Source: Paroedura picta (taxonomy: Eukaryota; Chordata; Lepidosauria; Squamata; Gekkonidae). Taken from it: a stretch of 64,000 nt of DNA. Positions 1-10,800 of this stretch are shown in pieces. Location: NCBI RefSeq assembly GCF_049243985.1, contig NC_135381.1, forward strand, positions 17,719,345 through 17,783,344, given 5' to 3'. The notes below the pieces were generated by a model. That model had not been told where the DNA came from. It saw nothing but the letters and a program-made list of their open reading frames with translations, and did no database searches. Positions within the stretch are counted from its first letter, which is position 1. The number at the start of each line of letters is the position of its first letter. The translations under genes were made by a program, and so were the position numbers.

Positions 1-343
1 TCTAGGAGTCTCAGAAGTGTCTATCTGGTAAGTTAGGGTAGAATATGAGCAGGCGAATAAGCCTGAGATGGTGTAGTTGGTGTTAGATCCAGTGATTGTG
101 TTGCCTGGGCTTATGTGGCAATGAGGTTGTCTGTCCATTAGGATTCATTCAGAAGCAATTTATTTAACATATAACTATCTCATCTACACTGATAGACTAT
201 TGAGCAACTTTATATCCAGGCTACATTACAGAACTTGATATTTATTCTCGAGCATTTATATTTTCAGTGTGAACTTTTATATTGCTTGCTGTATCTTTTT
301 AGTGATTCTCTAACAGTGTAACACTGCTGTTCTGTCACTAGAA

Positions 344-1189
344 TTAAGGATGGGCACGAACAGGAAAATTCAAGTTTGGGGTTTTCACAAACTGAACAAC
401 CAAACCTAACCTAGCCTAAAGCCCTCAAACGAACTGATTCAGTTTAGGACAGTCTATTTTGCTCCTCCTTCTTTCAAGGGAGGGGAAGCAAAAGGGACCT
501 TTAAGAGCCAGCTTGGTGTACTGGTTAGGAGCACAGACTTCTAATCTGATGAGCCAGGTTTCATTCCACACTCCCCCACATGCAACCAGCTGGGTGACCT
601 TGGGCTCACCACAGCACTAATAAAGCTGTTCTGACCGAGCAGTAATATCAGGGCTCTCTCAGTCTCACCTACCTCACAGGGTGTTTGTTGTGGGGAGAGG
701 AAGGGAGGCAAATGTAAGCTGCTTTGAGACTCCTTCAGGTAGAGAAAAGCAGCATATAAGAACCAACTCTTCTTCTTCTAAAATGGCTGCCAGCTATTTC
801 AGGTTGACAACAGACAGGAGCACCTCTCCAGCAATCAGGCTAAAATGTCTGCAAGCCATTCAGCAACTGATTTCACTAATTCCTGCCTTACAGTAGGGTA
901 GCCATTCTCATCTGCTGGCAGCCATTTTAGTAGTCTGTTTTACTTCTTTCCCACTTCTAAGCAGGAGGGAGTAAAATTGATTGCTAAAGTGGCTTGCAGC
1001 CATTTTAGCCTGACAGGAGGGCGGGTGTGTCCATCAGCCATCAACCTGAAATAGCTGCCAGCTGAACTCCCAAATTGAACCAAGGCTCAGGAAATGTTCA
1101 AGAGAGGCGTATTCCATGATCCTCAGTTCAGGGCGCCCTGAACTGAGATACAAAATTTGGTTTGTATCTCAGTTTGTGAGCATCCCTAA
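344..1189. mobile_element. Candidate foldback/MITE-like element with a nested SINE
   Basis: The left end TTAAGGATGGGCACGAAC and the inverted right end TTAGGGATGCTCACAAAC match at 14 of 18 positions. AATTA is present at both edges (342-346 and 1188-1192). The tRNA-derived SINE at 504-780 sits inside, so this element is older. The family is not recognised. Confidence 0.45.
504..780 (+). repeat. tRNA-derived SINE, type 1
   Basis: tRNA-like head (GAGCCAGCTTGGTGTACTGG ... AGGTTTCATTCC as box B), then a body with CTTGGGCTCACCACAGCACT and a tail AAGCAGCATATAAGAACC and CTTCTTCTT. A close copy lies at 36425-36700. Confidence 0.8.
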
Positions 1190-1521
1190 TTAAAATTACT
1201 AGTTCCCAGGGTACATTTTTGAGGAAGACCTACCTGAATTTAGAGCTTAAAAAACCAGTTTTATAAGGGTGGATCAACTACTAAGGATTAGAGTATTCCT
1301 GGGCTGTATTGCCTCAGCGGGGCCAAAACTCTCCTCCACAGCTCTGCATCTGGGATCCCTGATGCATTTAAGGCTACATCTTAAAATCAGAGTCCAGTAG
1401 CACCTTTAAGACCAACAAAGATTTATTCAGGGTGTGAGCTTTTGAGTGCAAGCACTCTTCCTCAGACTATGAACTCCTTACATCTTGAGAGCCCAAACAT
1501 CACCTCTACTTTCTGCACACT

Positions 1522-1629
1522 CAGGGGTAGTCAAACTGTGGCCTTCCAGATGTCCATGGACTACAATTCCCATGGCATGCTGGCAGGGGCTCCATGGACA
1601 TCTGGAGGGCAGCAGTTTGATTACCCCTG
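1522..1629. mobile_element. hAT-like foldback element, family P, copy 1
   Basis: Terminal inverted repeats CAGGGGTAGTCAAACTGTGG and the matching TACCCCTG end; the two arms (ATGTCCATGGACTACAATTC and its inverse) nearly fill the element. No clear target duplication. Confidence 0.8.
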
Positions 1630-1989
1630 CGTGTGTATGCTGGTTTCTTGCTTATAATTGAAGTGCCCAGGGAGGATTGTTGCTTTCTATATAATAGTAA
1701 CTTTTATTTTTATAGCCCACCTTTCCTGGTTGGCTCAGGATGGGTATATGTATGTATGAACTGCAATCCTCTAGTTCCTGCTATTTATTACACTGAAGAC
1801 GCGGCCAAGGGGGAAGATGTGGTACAAAATTTTGCCAAATTAACATCTCTGGACAGTTAATTCATTAACTGTAGATTCAAAACCAGAAGCACATCTTAGG
1901 AATGGCCCTGCACATTTCAGTGTTTGAACAAACATATTTACAGCTGCAACTTCATCTCTGTCTGGAACCCTTATACCTATGGATCGATT

Positions 1990-3068
1990 GTAGTTAGGCT
2001 AAGGATAGTATAGGATTGGGGGATTCAGCCTCCTTATTGCTGGATCAACTTCCACCATCATGTCATCAGTGGGAGGAGGTGGGAGGGGAGCCTTGGGCGG
2101 GATCCTACCTGGGGAGGGGATTCCAGTGATTCTGGGCCAAGGGAGATACAGCAGTGGGAGGAGGTTCAATAACAGGGAGGCAGCAACGTATGCAGGTCCA
2201 AGTGGGCCCCAGCCGATACGTGCGCTGCCCTTCAAATCTCCGTCCCATCCCCAGATCTGTGGGGGAGAGGGCTGGCTCATGGAGGTTTGGCTATCTTCGG
2301 GCTACTTGATCTGTCAGCCGATCTGGCTGACCACGAGTTGTTAGCCCACCACCTCGCTGGAGTTGGGATTAGCGGCACAGCCTTACAGTGGCTGGTCTTT
2401 CCTCCAGCACCGGGCACAGAAGGTAGCAGTGGGGAAAGAGTTGTCTGGCTCTTTTGTGGGGTGCCGCAGGGGGTTATATTCTTCCCCACTCTTTTCAACA
2501 TCTATATGCGCCCTCTGGCACAGTACACTGATGATACCCATCTCAATCTCCTGGTGGATGGCCAGCCAAACTCCCCGGCAGAAACTTATGCCAGATGTTT
2601 GGAAGCAGTGTCTGGATGGCTCAGGCAGAGTCGCCTGAAACTCAACCCCTCCAAGATGGAAGTCCTCTGGCTGGGTAAAGAGGGGCAGGACCAGGAAGAG
2701 CTGGGGGCCTTAATGGAGTTGTCAACGTTCTGCAGGGCCTGTAAGACAGAGCTCTTCCGCCAGGCATTTGGTTGAGGCTGGGCCAGGAAGAACAGGTCCC
2801 TCCCTATATAGGCCCCTGCTGAGCCACAGTCTTTGGTCAACTGGGCATAGGTGCCTCTCCTGAGGACGATGATGGATGTTGGAGATTGGTGTGCCCTGGC
2901 GTTACAGGCTGTGATTGGGGAAGGGGGAGGGTTAGATTATTTTACCCACCATTAAGCACTTTTGTTGTTTCTTTTTTATTGAGTTTTATTCTTTTATTGT
3001 AAACCACCATGAGCCAAACTGGCTTCAGGAGTGGTGGTGGATAAATCCGATAAATAAATAAACAAATA
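1990..3068 (+). mobile_element. L2/CR1-group LINE, 5'-truncated, reverse-transcriptase remnant
   Basis: The frame at 2287-2775 has DLSADLADHELLAHHLAGVG, VPQGVIFFPTLFNIYMRPLA, QYTDDTHLNLLVDGQP and RLKLNPSKMEVLWLG: reverse-transcriptase blocks with YTDD for the usual YADD. A segment between the IYM and TDD blocks is missing. The 3' tail has GTAAACCACCATGAGCC and ends in (GATAAATAAATAAACAAATA). Confidence 0.8.
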
Positions 3069-3104
3069 GATTATTAACAAACTTTTTCGAATGGAGCATT
3101 TAAG

Positions 3105-3210
3105 CTTCTGTACAGCAGTTGGTAGAATATCAGACTAGGATGTAAAAAACACAGATTCAAATCCACATCTTCCATTAAGCTTGCTGAGTTACTTTGGTCA
3201 ATGCCACACT
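3105..3210 (+). repeat. tRNA-derived SINE fragment, type 4
   Basis: ATCAGACTAGGATGTAAAAA then CAGATTCAAATCC; a decayed copy of the family at 28420. Confidence 0.5.
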
Positions 3211-3959
3211 AAGATAAACTGAAGTCCTTTATTATGGCATCTCTGAGATCCAATAGCATTACCAAAAATTGCTAACACAGTCCTTTTTGTAGTGTGTTAA
3301 AAATAATATTTTAAACCCATCGTAACTTGAGTCCCTAAACTGGAGCTTATGCATAAATCCAGCTCTGACTTTTGGTGACTCACTTGCATCCTTACCTACC
3401 ACACAGCACTCTTCTGAAAATAAAATGGAGGGGGAAACCATGTACATTTCTAGATTCAAGTGGGCAGCCATGATGGTCGGAAGTAGCACAACAGAAATTG
3501 AGTCCAATAGTAAATTTTAAAGGTGCTATTGGAATCCATTATTGCCATGTGCACTTCTGTTAACTCTTTCTAAAACAGGTGTATTAAAAATCTAAGAGGC
3601 CACTGGTTTCAATGAATTCTGCCCGGAGAGTAGAGACCGTCTCATTTCCTCTCACTGCTGTCCAGTGTTTCCCAAACGCAAAGCACAGCAAACGCTACAC
3701 TGCTTATCTGTGGCAACAACAAACCACATGGGCTACTCCACTCATGAATACTAATAAAGGGAATTATGTGTTTTTTTATTTTTGGATTTCACTTATGTTT
3801 AATTACAGCAAAGCCCTTGAAAATCCAACAAACTACTGAACAAGAAAGGCATTTTAAAACCCTCATAAATTGAAATGCCTCCCTACAGCTGTTCTGAGAG
3901 CGTTCCAGGTCCCCCCCCCCCCCCGCCGTACGCAAAGGAGTAAAGGGCCTTTTGTTTTC

Positions 3960-4960
3960 TTGCAGGAAAAGCCCGTGTCATGTCAACGGGGGCGGAGGGG
4001 GGGGGGATGATTGCCTAGCAACTCGGGCAGGTTGCTTGCCTTCCTCCGCGTTAACTCTTGGCCCCAAATCGGCCGCGACTCCCGCTTCCCAGTCGCTAAC
4101 TTAACGGGGAGGGGCGCTCCGGGATGGGCTGGAAGCACCGCCCCGGCTAGACCACGCGATACGGGGGGGGGGGCACTTCTCCCACCAGCCGGGCCTGCGC
4201 GTTGAGTCTGGGGGCTAATAAACACGCGCGGAAAGGCGTCAACTCGTCGGCAGCCCCGGCCTGGCGGAGCCTCGGGAGATCCTCGGGGCTCCCGCCTGTC
4301 TTGGCCGAGAAAGGGGCGAAGCGAGGCGGGAAGCAGGCGCCGCCCGCTCTGCAGACAAACGGAAAGAGACCTGCCTGCCGCCGCACCGCCCGCGCTCCCT
4401 TGCTCACCGTCGCCGCCTTGTTCCCGGCCGCCGTCCTCCGCCGCCGCCATCTGCGTCCCCCCCGCGATGTCCCCAGGGTGGTGGCGGCGGCGGCAGAGGG
4501 AGCGGAGGGGGAGGAGGCGGCGTGCCAGGGGGCTCCCCGCCGCCAGGCCGCCCATCGCCATCGCCGCCGGGCCGCCCGCGCTCTCTGCTCGGCGGGCAAG
4601 GCGGCGCCCGTCACGTGGCTCGCCGCCGCCGCCGCCCCCGCGCTTGCAGCAGCAGCAGCAGCCGCCGCCGAACAGAGCGCGGCCGGCCCCCGCCACGGAG
4701 GCAGGCTGGCCGGTGCAGCGGAGCCTTTCGAGCAATTCGTCCGCCCCCGCTTCGGTGGCCCTGCGCGCCCGCCTTGGCGCGCAAAGTCCATCAACCGGGG
4801 GATCTCGGTGCCTCTCAGCGAGGGACAGGCGCTACTGGGGTGGCTCTTTCGCTGCAAGTTGCATTTCGGAGCCACGGGAAACAGTGGCACCCGGGGGGGG
4901 GGGTCTGTCATGCTGCTCCCATCGGGAAGTCCAGCAAACTCTGCTGCTTTCGACAGTACC
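3960..4960. promoter_or_regulatory. Unassigned CpG island with a candidate first exon, inside CABIN1 intron 28
   Basis: About 1 kb of very high GC and CpG density (GCC/GGC runs, a short CAG run, G-tracts) stands out from AT-rich repeat DNA on both sides. On the minus strand an ATG at 4448-4450 opens MAAAEDGGREQGGD and runs into a consensus donor (GACG/GTGAGCA) at 4408/4407, the form of a promoter-proximal first coding exon. I do not recognise the product. The exon would end in phase 1, while the next CABIN1 exon needs phase 0, so it is not simply an in-frame alternative CABIN1 start at exon 29. Other long open frames in both strands are by-products of high GC. It could be a promoter of an unknown minus-strand gene, an antisense or noncoding RNA, or an internal promoter. 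Confidence 0.6.
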
Positions 4961-5019
4961 GTTTGGAAGATGCCCCAGGGAGCTGAAGCCAAACCGTTAT
5001 CCTGACCGCTTATGGGCAC

Positions 5020-7691
5020 TTATCTTTACGAAAATCAGTCACATAAAAATAAGCATTTTTTTTTAGACGGCCACAAGCAACCACTTGTGTTTAGAAAACA
5101 CAAAAACGAAAAAGCGTTTTGGAAAAATGGAAGATCCTAGTATTAATGCTGTTTTCTGAGCTGTCATTTATGCCTGTAAGCAAAAGCAGACACCCTGTGC
5201 CACGAACCCTGCAGTTTTTGTATTTTGCTCCCCAGACCCACAAAATAGACATACTTTAGCAAGCATAAGATGGAGGGATGCCAAAAGTAGCTTGCTTAAG
5301 CCAAATTACTCCCCCTTTCTACTTGCAGCCTTTTCTTTCTTATACTGAAGCTGAATGTTGAGTACCTAGCAGGAAGGCAATTAAAACAGGACTACCTGCA
5401 GCCAAGCTAGAGATTATGACATACTTGTGGGACTCCTAAGCCACTAAGAACTTATAGTGTTGCTGGAGAGGGAAATTAGATTGTGGGGGGTGGAGGGATG
5501 TATGGCACACAGGACACCTTTCATAATTTTAATTGTTCCCGCCCCAACAATGCTATAAACATTAAAGGTCTGCAGGCGCTTTGAGGATCAGAGGGAAAAA
5601 AAACTTCCCTCAGGTCTAATTAAATTGCATCACATATAACTCAAGGACTATAAGAGGTGAATTCCCTCCCCCATCCTCTCACAAAGGTATTTTAAAAAGA
5701 CATTCCCCCCCCCCACAACAAAAAAGGACCTCACTAAGACTGCAGGCACAAAATACTAAGATCTGTGGAGCATCAAGGGGAAGGGTGGCCCACTCAAGTC
5801 CCAAAGCATTTACTATATACTATGAATTTATTATAAACAGAAATCAGCAGATCTTCCAGTTCTACTGTTGTAGCAGGCATTCAAGCTGTCTATGCCTTAT
5901 TACAGTTTCCCTTTGCCAGAAAAATGGAGACAACCACCCACTGTAATGCAATCAAACAACATTCCTGGGTCACTGGAGGAAGGTTTAGCTACTCATTCCA
6001 CGTGCTATATCTGAAAGCAGCTTACAACGTTGCTTCTAGTCATGATACTACTCTCAGTATAATAAACAAGTCAGTGTCTACAATGCCACAGCAGGTTTCT
6101 CTCTTCTTTTCAGGCACGCACTCAGGCTAGCCACCTACAGGTTTTCAAGGAAACAATATACCCAGGTTTCCTTTTCTGAGAATTACGAGGTGGTTTTACG
6201 GTGCTAGAAGCAATCTGTGGCAAGGTTTAACCTGAAGGCAGCAGAGCACAGGCTCAACAAACTGGGCAACAGAACACAAGGCCCTCTGGACAGTGGGCAA
6301 AAGCCACATTGTGCCTGTTTTATTTTATGTACTGCATCTCATAAAAAAGTCATAACACCGCATGAGGAATATGCATGATTTCACATGTCTGGGAGTGTAG
6401 CTTGTTCAAAGGGCTCCATTACCCCTTGGCCCTTACAATGTTTGTCAGTTTGTGCAAAATCAGATCAGCTACAAGTGAAATAGCTATGCAGTTTTCATTA
6501 TCAAGGGAATTTAAACAGCTTCACAGTGGAAGAAAATAATGTTAGAGTAGTGGGCTGGATAAAGAATGCTGTTTTATCCTCTGTAGTCTCAGGATAGGAT
6601 TGCAGAAAACGTAATTCAACAACCTGGGTAAAGCTAAGCAAGGATACATTTAGGTACCACACAACCTCTGCTGAGAAGCAGAGGCTGTTACTAATGATCA
6701 CCTTCACACCCTGCTTCTGAATTTTCTAGGAGGTCATCCAACTAAACACTGGCTGACAGATGCTGGGTAAGACCGCAGGGTCCAGCATCAGCATACCTGG
6801 TGATGAGGCAGCTGTCAGGACCCAGGCCTTTTGACAAGGCCACTGCTACTGAGCCCCCCTCCCCACTATGCCTCCCTGCTTTCTGCCCATGTACCCTTCC
6901 CCCGCTCACCCCTCCTCCACTCTCTCTAGTGCTTTGCCTCCCATGCTCCCTCCTGCATATGTTAGGTAAGTGCATGATGATGTTCCAGGCAGCCACAGCA
7001 GGTGGCATTCCCAGTAGTGGGGTAAATAGTGTACATGCAGTAGTGGGGTAAATGGATGGGAAGGCCAAGTGCTGGGCAAAAAAGGCTGGAAACCCCATTC
7101 ATTCTCTGCTCAAAACTTTGATCACTCAGTTTCAGAGTGGCCTGCCTATAAGGCCTGCCTCATCTCTCAGCCACAGAGATTGCCTGCAATGCTGAAGACA
7201 TAGTGTCCTGCCCAAGTCTGACAATCAACCATTAAGTTCAGTATAGGAGAAACTATCAGCTCAGTTTGTAACTTGGGTGAAGGCAGTGTTTAAGGGCTGC
7301 TTTCAACCACTGCCTCCTTCCACTGAACATTTAAAATCAGTCAGATCTACTGTGAGGATCACGTTGAACTTGGGCTGGAAGGAAACTGGCTCATTGGCAG
7401 CATTTAAAAGTCAGGCTTGAATGGTAAATTATTGTTTGAGCACTAGCTAGGTAACAGAATATATGTCAAAGCCTTCTGCAAGACTCATTTCCTTCCCCTC
7501 AGAGTTCTCAACATGGTACTAGAAAGCAATTCTGTTCTTCCCTTAGAATGTAGAGCACACATTTTGCTATACTGCAAATATAATTTTGCTTTTTAAACAG
7601 AGAGCTTTTGCTGGCCTCTTCAGATGAGAAGGAAACGTGTAATCAAGGGTCAGAAAAGAAATATGTTTCAGACATAGAATGCACAACTTAC
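5020..7691. other. CABIN1 intron 28, exon-free part
   Basis: I looked on the minus strand for the expected next CABIN1 exon (GIWRIPVDEID, RPGSFAWHMNRS) and did not see it. No clear repeat family or other gene was recognised. Confidence 0.6.
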
Positions 7692-7805
7692 ATTGAAGAA
7701 ATTGGTCTTGTTCCTCTCACAGAAGAGACCCTGTGCTGGCATGTGCTTCAGTTGCTGCCATGGGATACTGCTGCCTAGTAACACGTCTCTAGCCCACTGA
7801 AGATT
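7692..7805 (-). CDS. CABIN1: CABIN1 exon 28, last exon in the window
   Basis: 38 codons, phase 0, [20 protein letters not shown] to RNKTNFFN. Acceptor CTATATAG, donor GTAAGT. The next exon should start GIWRIPVDEID, and nothing like it was seen further left. Confidence 0.94.
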
Positions 7806-10800
7806 CTATATAGGGCAAAGTATAATAATCATGAGCTGGAGAAGGAGGAAACGTTTTGTATGATGGCTGCTTACTCTTGCTTCCTTATTCCTTCAGGGAT
7901 TCTTCCTGTTTGGTATTACTTCTCTGCACTCCACACAACTGTCCCGAGGCCTCTTGTGAAACTTTTCTTATAGGTTCAGGTACAATATCCTATGACAAAG
8001 CCCTTCTTATTTATGTTCTTAGGAGGTCCCTGCAATTAGCCATGTTACAGCATTTTGTATCAGCCTGCAAAGAAGCCTCTTAACCCATACTCACACAGAG
8101 AAGGAAGTTACTAAGAAACACTGTACCTCTGGCCACCCTTTCTTCAAATTTGCCAGAAGGCACTCAGTGTTTGGACCACTGCCCTGCAACGAGTAGGGAG
8201 CATAAAAGATCATCTAACCTTAGCAGCATTTTCACACTCCAACCCAACATTCTCATGCACACAAAAGACCATCTGCTTTGCAATGCTGTTAGTTTATATA
8301 TATTTCAATGCCTCCTCAGTCCTGCTTGAGGCAGTTTACAATTAATGTTATCAATAAAATGTTATCTGTTGAGGATGGATAGGAATCAATTCCTATCCAT
8401 CCTCAACAGATGGCCAGTCTTGTCTCTACAGTGTCCAAACTTCTCACCTCTGTTATTTTAAATTCTTAAATAGAATTTTTATTTCTACTGGTTGGCAGAG
8501 CTCCTGCAAGAGAGATGAAAGCGACGAGCTATATATACCACACCCTCAAGAACAGAAGACAATACTTCCCATATAAGCTTAATCTAGCTATTTCCATCAG
8601 CCATGTAATTTGGCCAAAAGGAGAGGGAGGAGAAGAAGCCACTGAACAACAGACTTCCACCATCCCAGACTAGTCCACCAAAAGCGACTGTGCCATGGCC
8701 TCCATCACAACGATGCTGCTGTTCCCTTCTAGGGACATGCCAAGTCAATGGAAGGCAAGTTTATTGCTTTCCGTGCACACAACATACAATTCTCTTACCT
8801 TGTGGGTTTTGCTGTATGCGTAGAGATAAGCCAACCTGTAAAGGCTTTTATAGTGCTGAGGGAAACGGCTCAAGCACAGATGAAAGGAGGTGATGCACTG
8901 CTCAGTCAGGAACTGCCGCTGCTCCTCCAGATCCACTGGAAGACTCTGAGGAAACTGGTCTGCACAAGGATCAGCTTGCCTTTTAGAGTCCCACTGGGAA
9001 AGTGAGGCAGCTGAGGCTTTGGAGGAGATGCCAGATGGTGCCTGAGGATCTAGCTTCTGCTCAGCTACGTGGCAGAATTCAGAGTTCTCCAAGGGTTCTT
9101 CTGACTTTCCTGAGATTATCAATATTACATGGTCAGAAACAGCAAGAAATCAAGTTCAATCAGATGCTGATTTGGAACAAAACACGTTCCAAATGATTCC
9201 CCACAATATCTTACTATTTTTAAAAAGACTGCAGTGTGGTGAGAAAGGGAAACGAAACACAGCACATTCCTTTGGGGAAAAAATCCCTATCCTACAGTTT
9301 TGCTTCTTGTTCCCTTGGTCGGAGCAATCAAGGGAAGGTAAGGAAAGGAGGAAGCAACTGCTCCCCTTTGGATAAGCACCATCCTCCCACTACAATCCAG
9401 CAGCAAGCCACCTGTCTCCTCAACCCACATTAAATCTGGCTCAAACTTCTACCATTCCTTTCCTTCATCAGGAACTTCCCCTACTGCTGGAGGAAAGGGA
9501 GCAGGAGTAGGCTTTCTTTAGTGGCTTTGCTAGGCAATAATCTCACACACAAACAGGCAGTGTGACCCAACACTCGATAAACCACATACCCTTTTCCTCC
9601 ACGGGTACTAGGATCTCTTTGCCAGGAGCAGAAGCTTCTAAGCAGGAGTAAGGCCTCGCCTCTGGAAAAGTTTTCTTAGCGCTGTCTTGCGAGCTGGCAG
9701 GCTCAGTGAACATGTCTTGTGTAGAGTTGGAATCCGACAGTACTACTGCAGTGCTATCCTGACTCCTGTCTGCGTGAGAAAAACAAGGACCAACAAAACA
9801 AAACAAAACAAAAAAAACAAATCGTACATGCTTTCTGTGCTGTCTTGCTACACAGGCCCCACATCTCTGCCTTGCAACAAGGATTTACTTCCTCATCATT
9901 CTTGGCCATAAAAAGGCTCCTTCTTCATCTTGCAGTCCAAGCTCTACCAGTCTAGGCAGCCAATGCATCCATCCTCTCTGCCAACTCTCAGCCTCACCTT
10001 CATCTCACTTTTACAGACAAAGCTGCACTTGAAACAGAATCCGGGCATGGCATCATACATCTATCTTTGAGCTCGCTCAGAAAGCAAATAGAGTGTTGTT
10101 AGAAGGGAGACTTCAACAAGGGCAGCAGCTTTATCCATAACCTCCACATTTCCCTGTGGAGTTCAAGGAGGCTCTGCCCTACCTGGGGAAGACAGCACAT
10201 AGATCTGCAACCGGCCCCGTTTCCAGGGACACAGGGCAACAGCAGTGATGGTGGTGGAAACTGCCATCAACTCACAGCCAACTTATTGCAAGCCCATAAG
10301 GATTCCAAGAGAAGAGACAGAGGTGGTTTGGTATTGCCTGCTCCTGCATAGAAATCCTGAACTTTCTTGGTGGTCTCCAAGTACAAACCAGATTCACCCT
10401 GATTAATACCCAAGACCTGATGAGATTGGGCTAGTTTGGGTTAGAGCAGTGTTAAGGGAGCCAAATGGAAACCTAGGTCATCTCCACTGCTTATCAGGTA
10501 CATAAAGGTACTCAGATATGCAAACAATGCCCTTAAGTCTAACTTGCAGGTACCTAAAAGTTTGCTTCAGAAACGACAATCCATGATAAAGTTTCAAGGC
10601 GTGGGGAATCCTAGGACTTACGGAAGCCAGTTTGAAAAGGAGTAAGAGGCCAGCAAATAGTGGACACATCATCGAGTGGTTTCGTTTTTTAACCAGAGCA
10701 CATGGATGCCTCCATGTACTTGTGAACAGAAAGGAAGAAAGCAGGTTTTGTAATTTGGAAAGAACAGTGCAAACAGATGTTTGAATCCATGCAGGATATT

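Noticed and set aside
2287-2775. 162-codon frame as a host gene
   Set aside because: It is reverse-transcriptase sequence from a truncated LINE, lacking start, internal blocks and intact catalytic region.
3983-5019. Long overlapping open frames (150-290 codons) on both strands of the CpG island
   Set aside because: They are low-complexity Ala/Arg/Pro/Gly text on both strands in GC-rich DNA, without family motifs; only the short ATG-to-donor exon is kept as a candidate.
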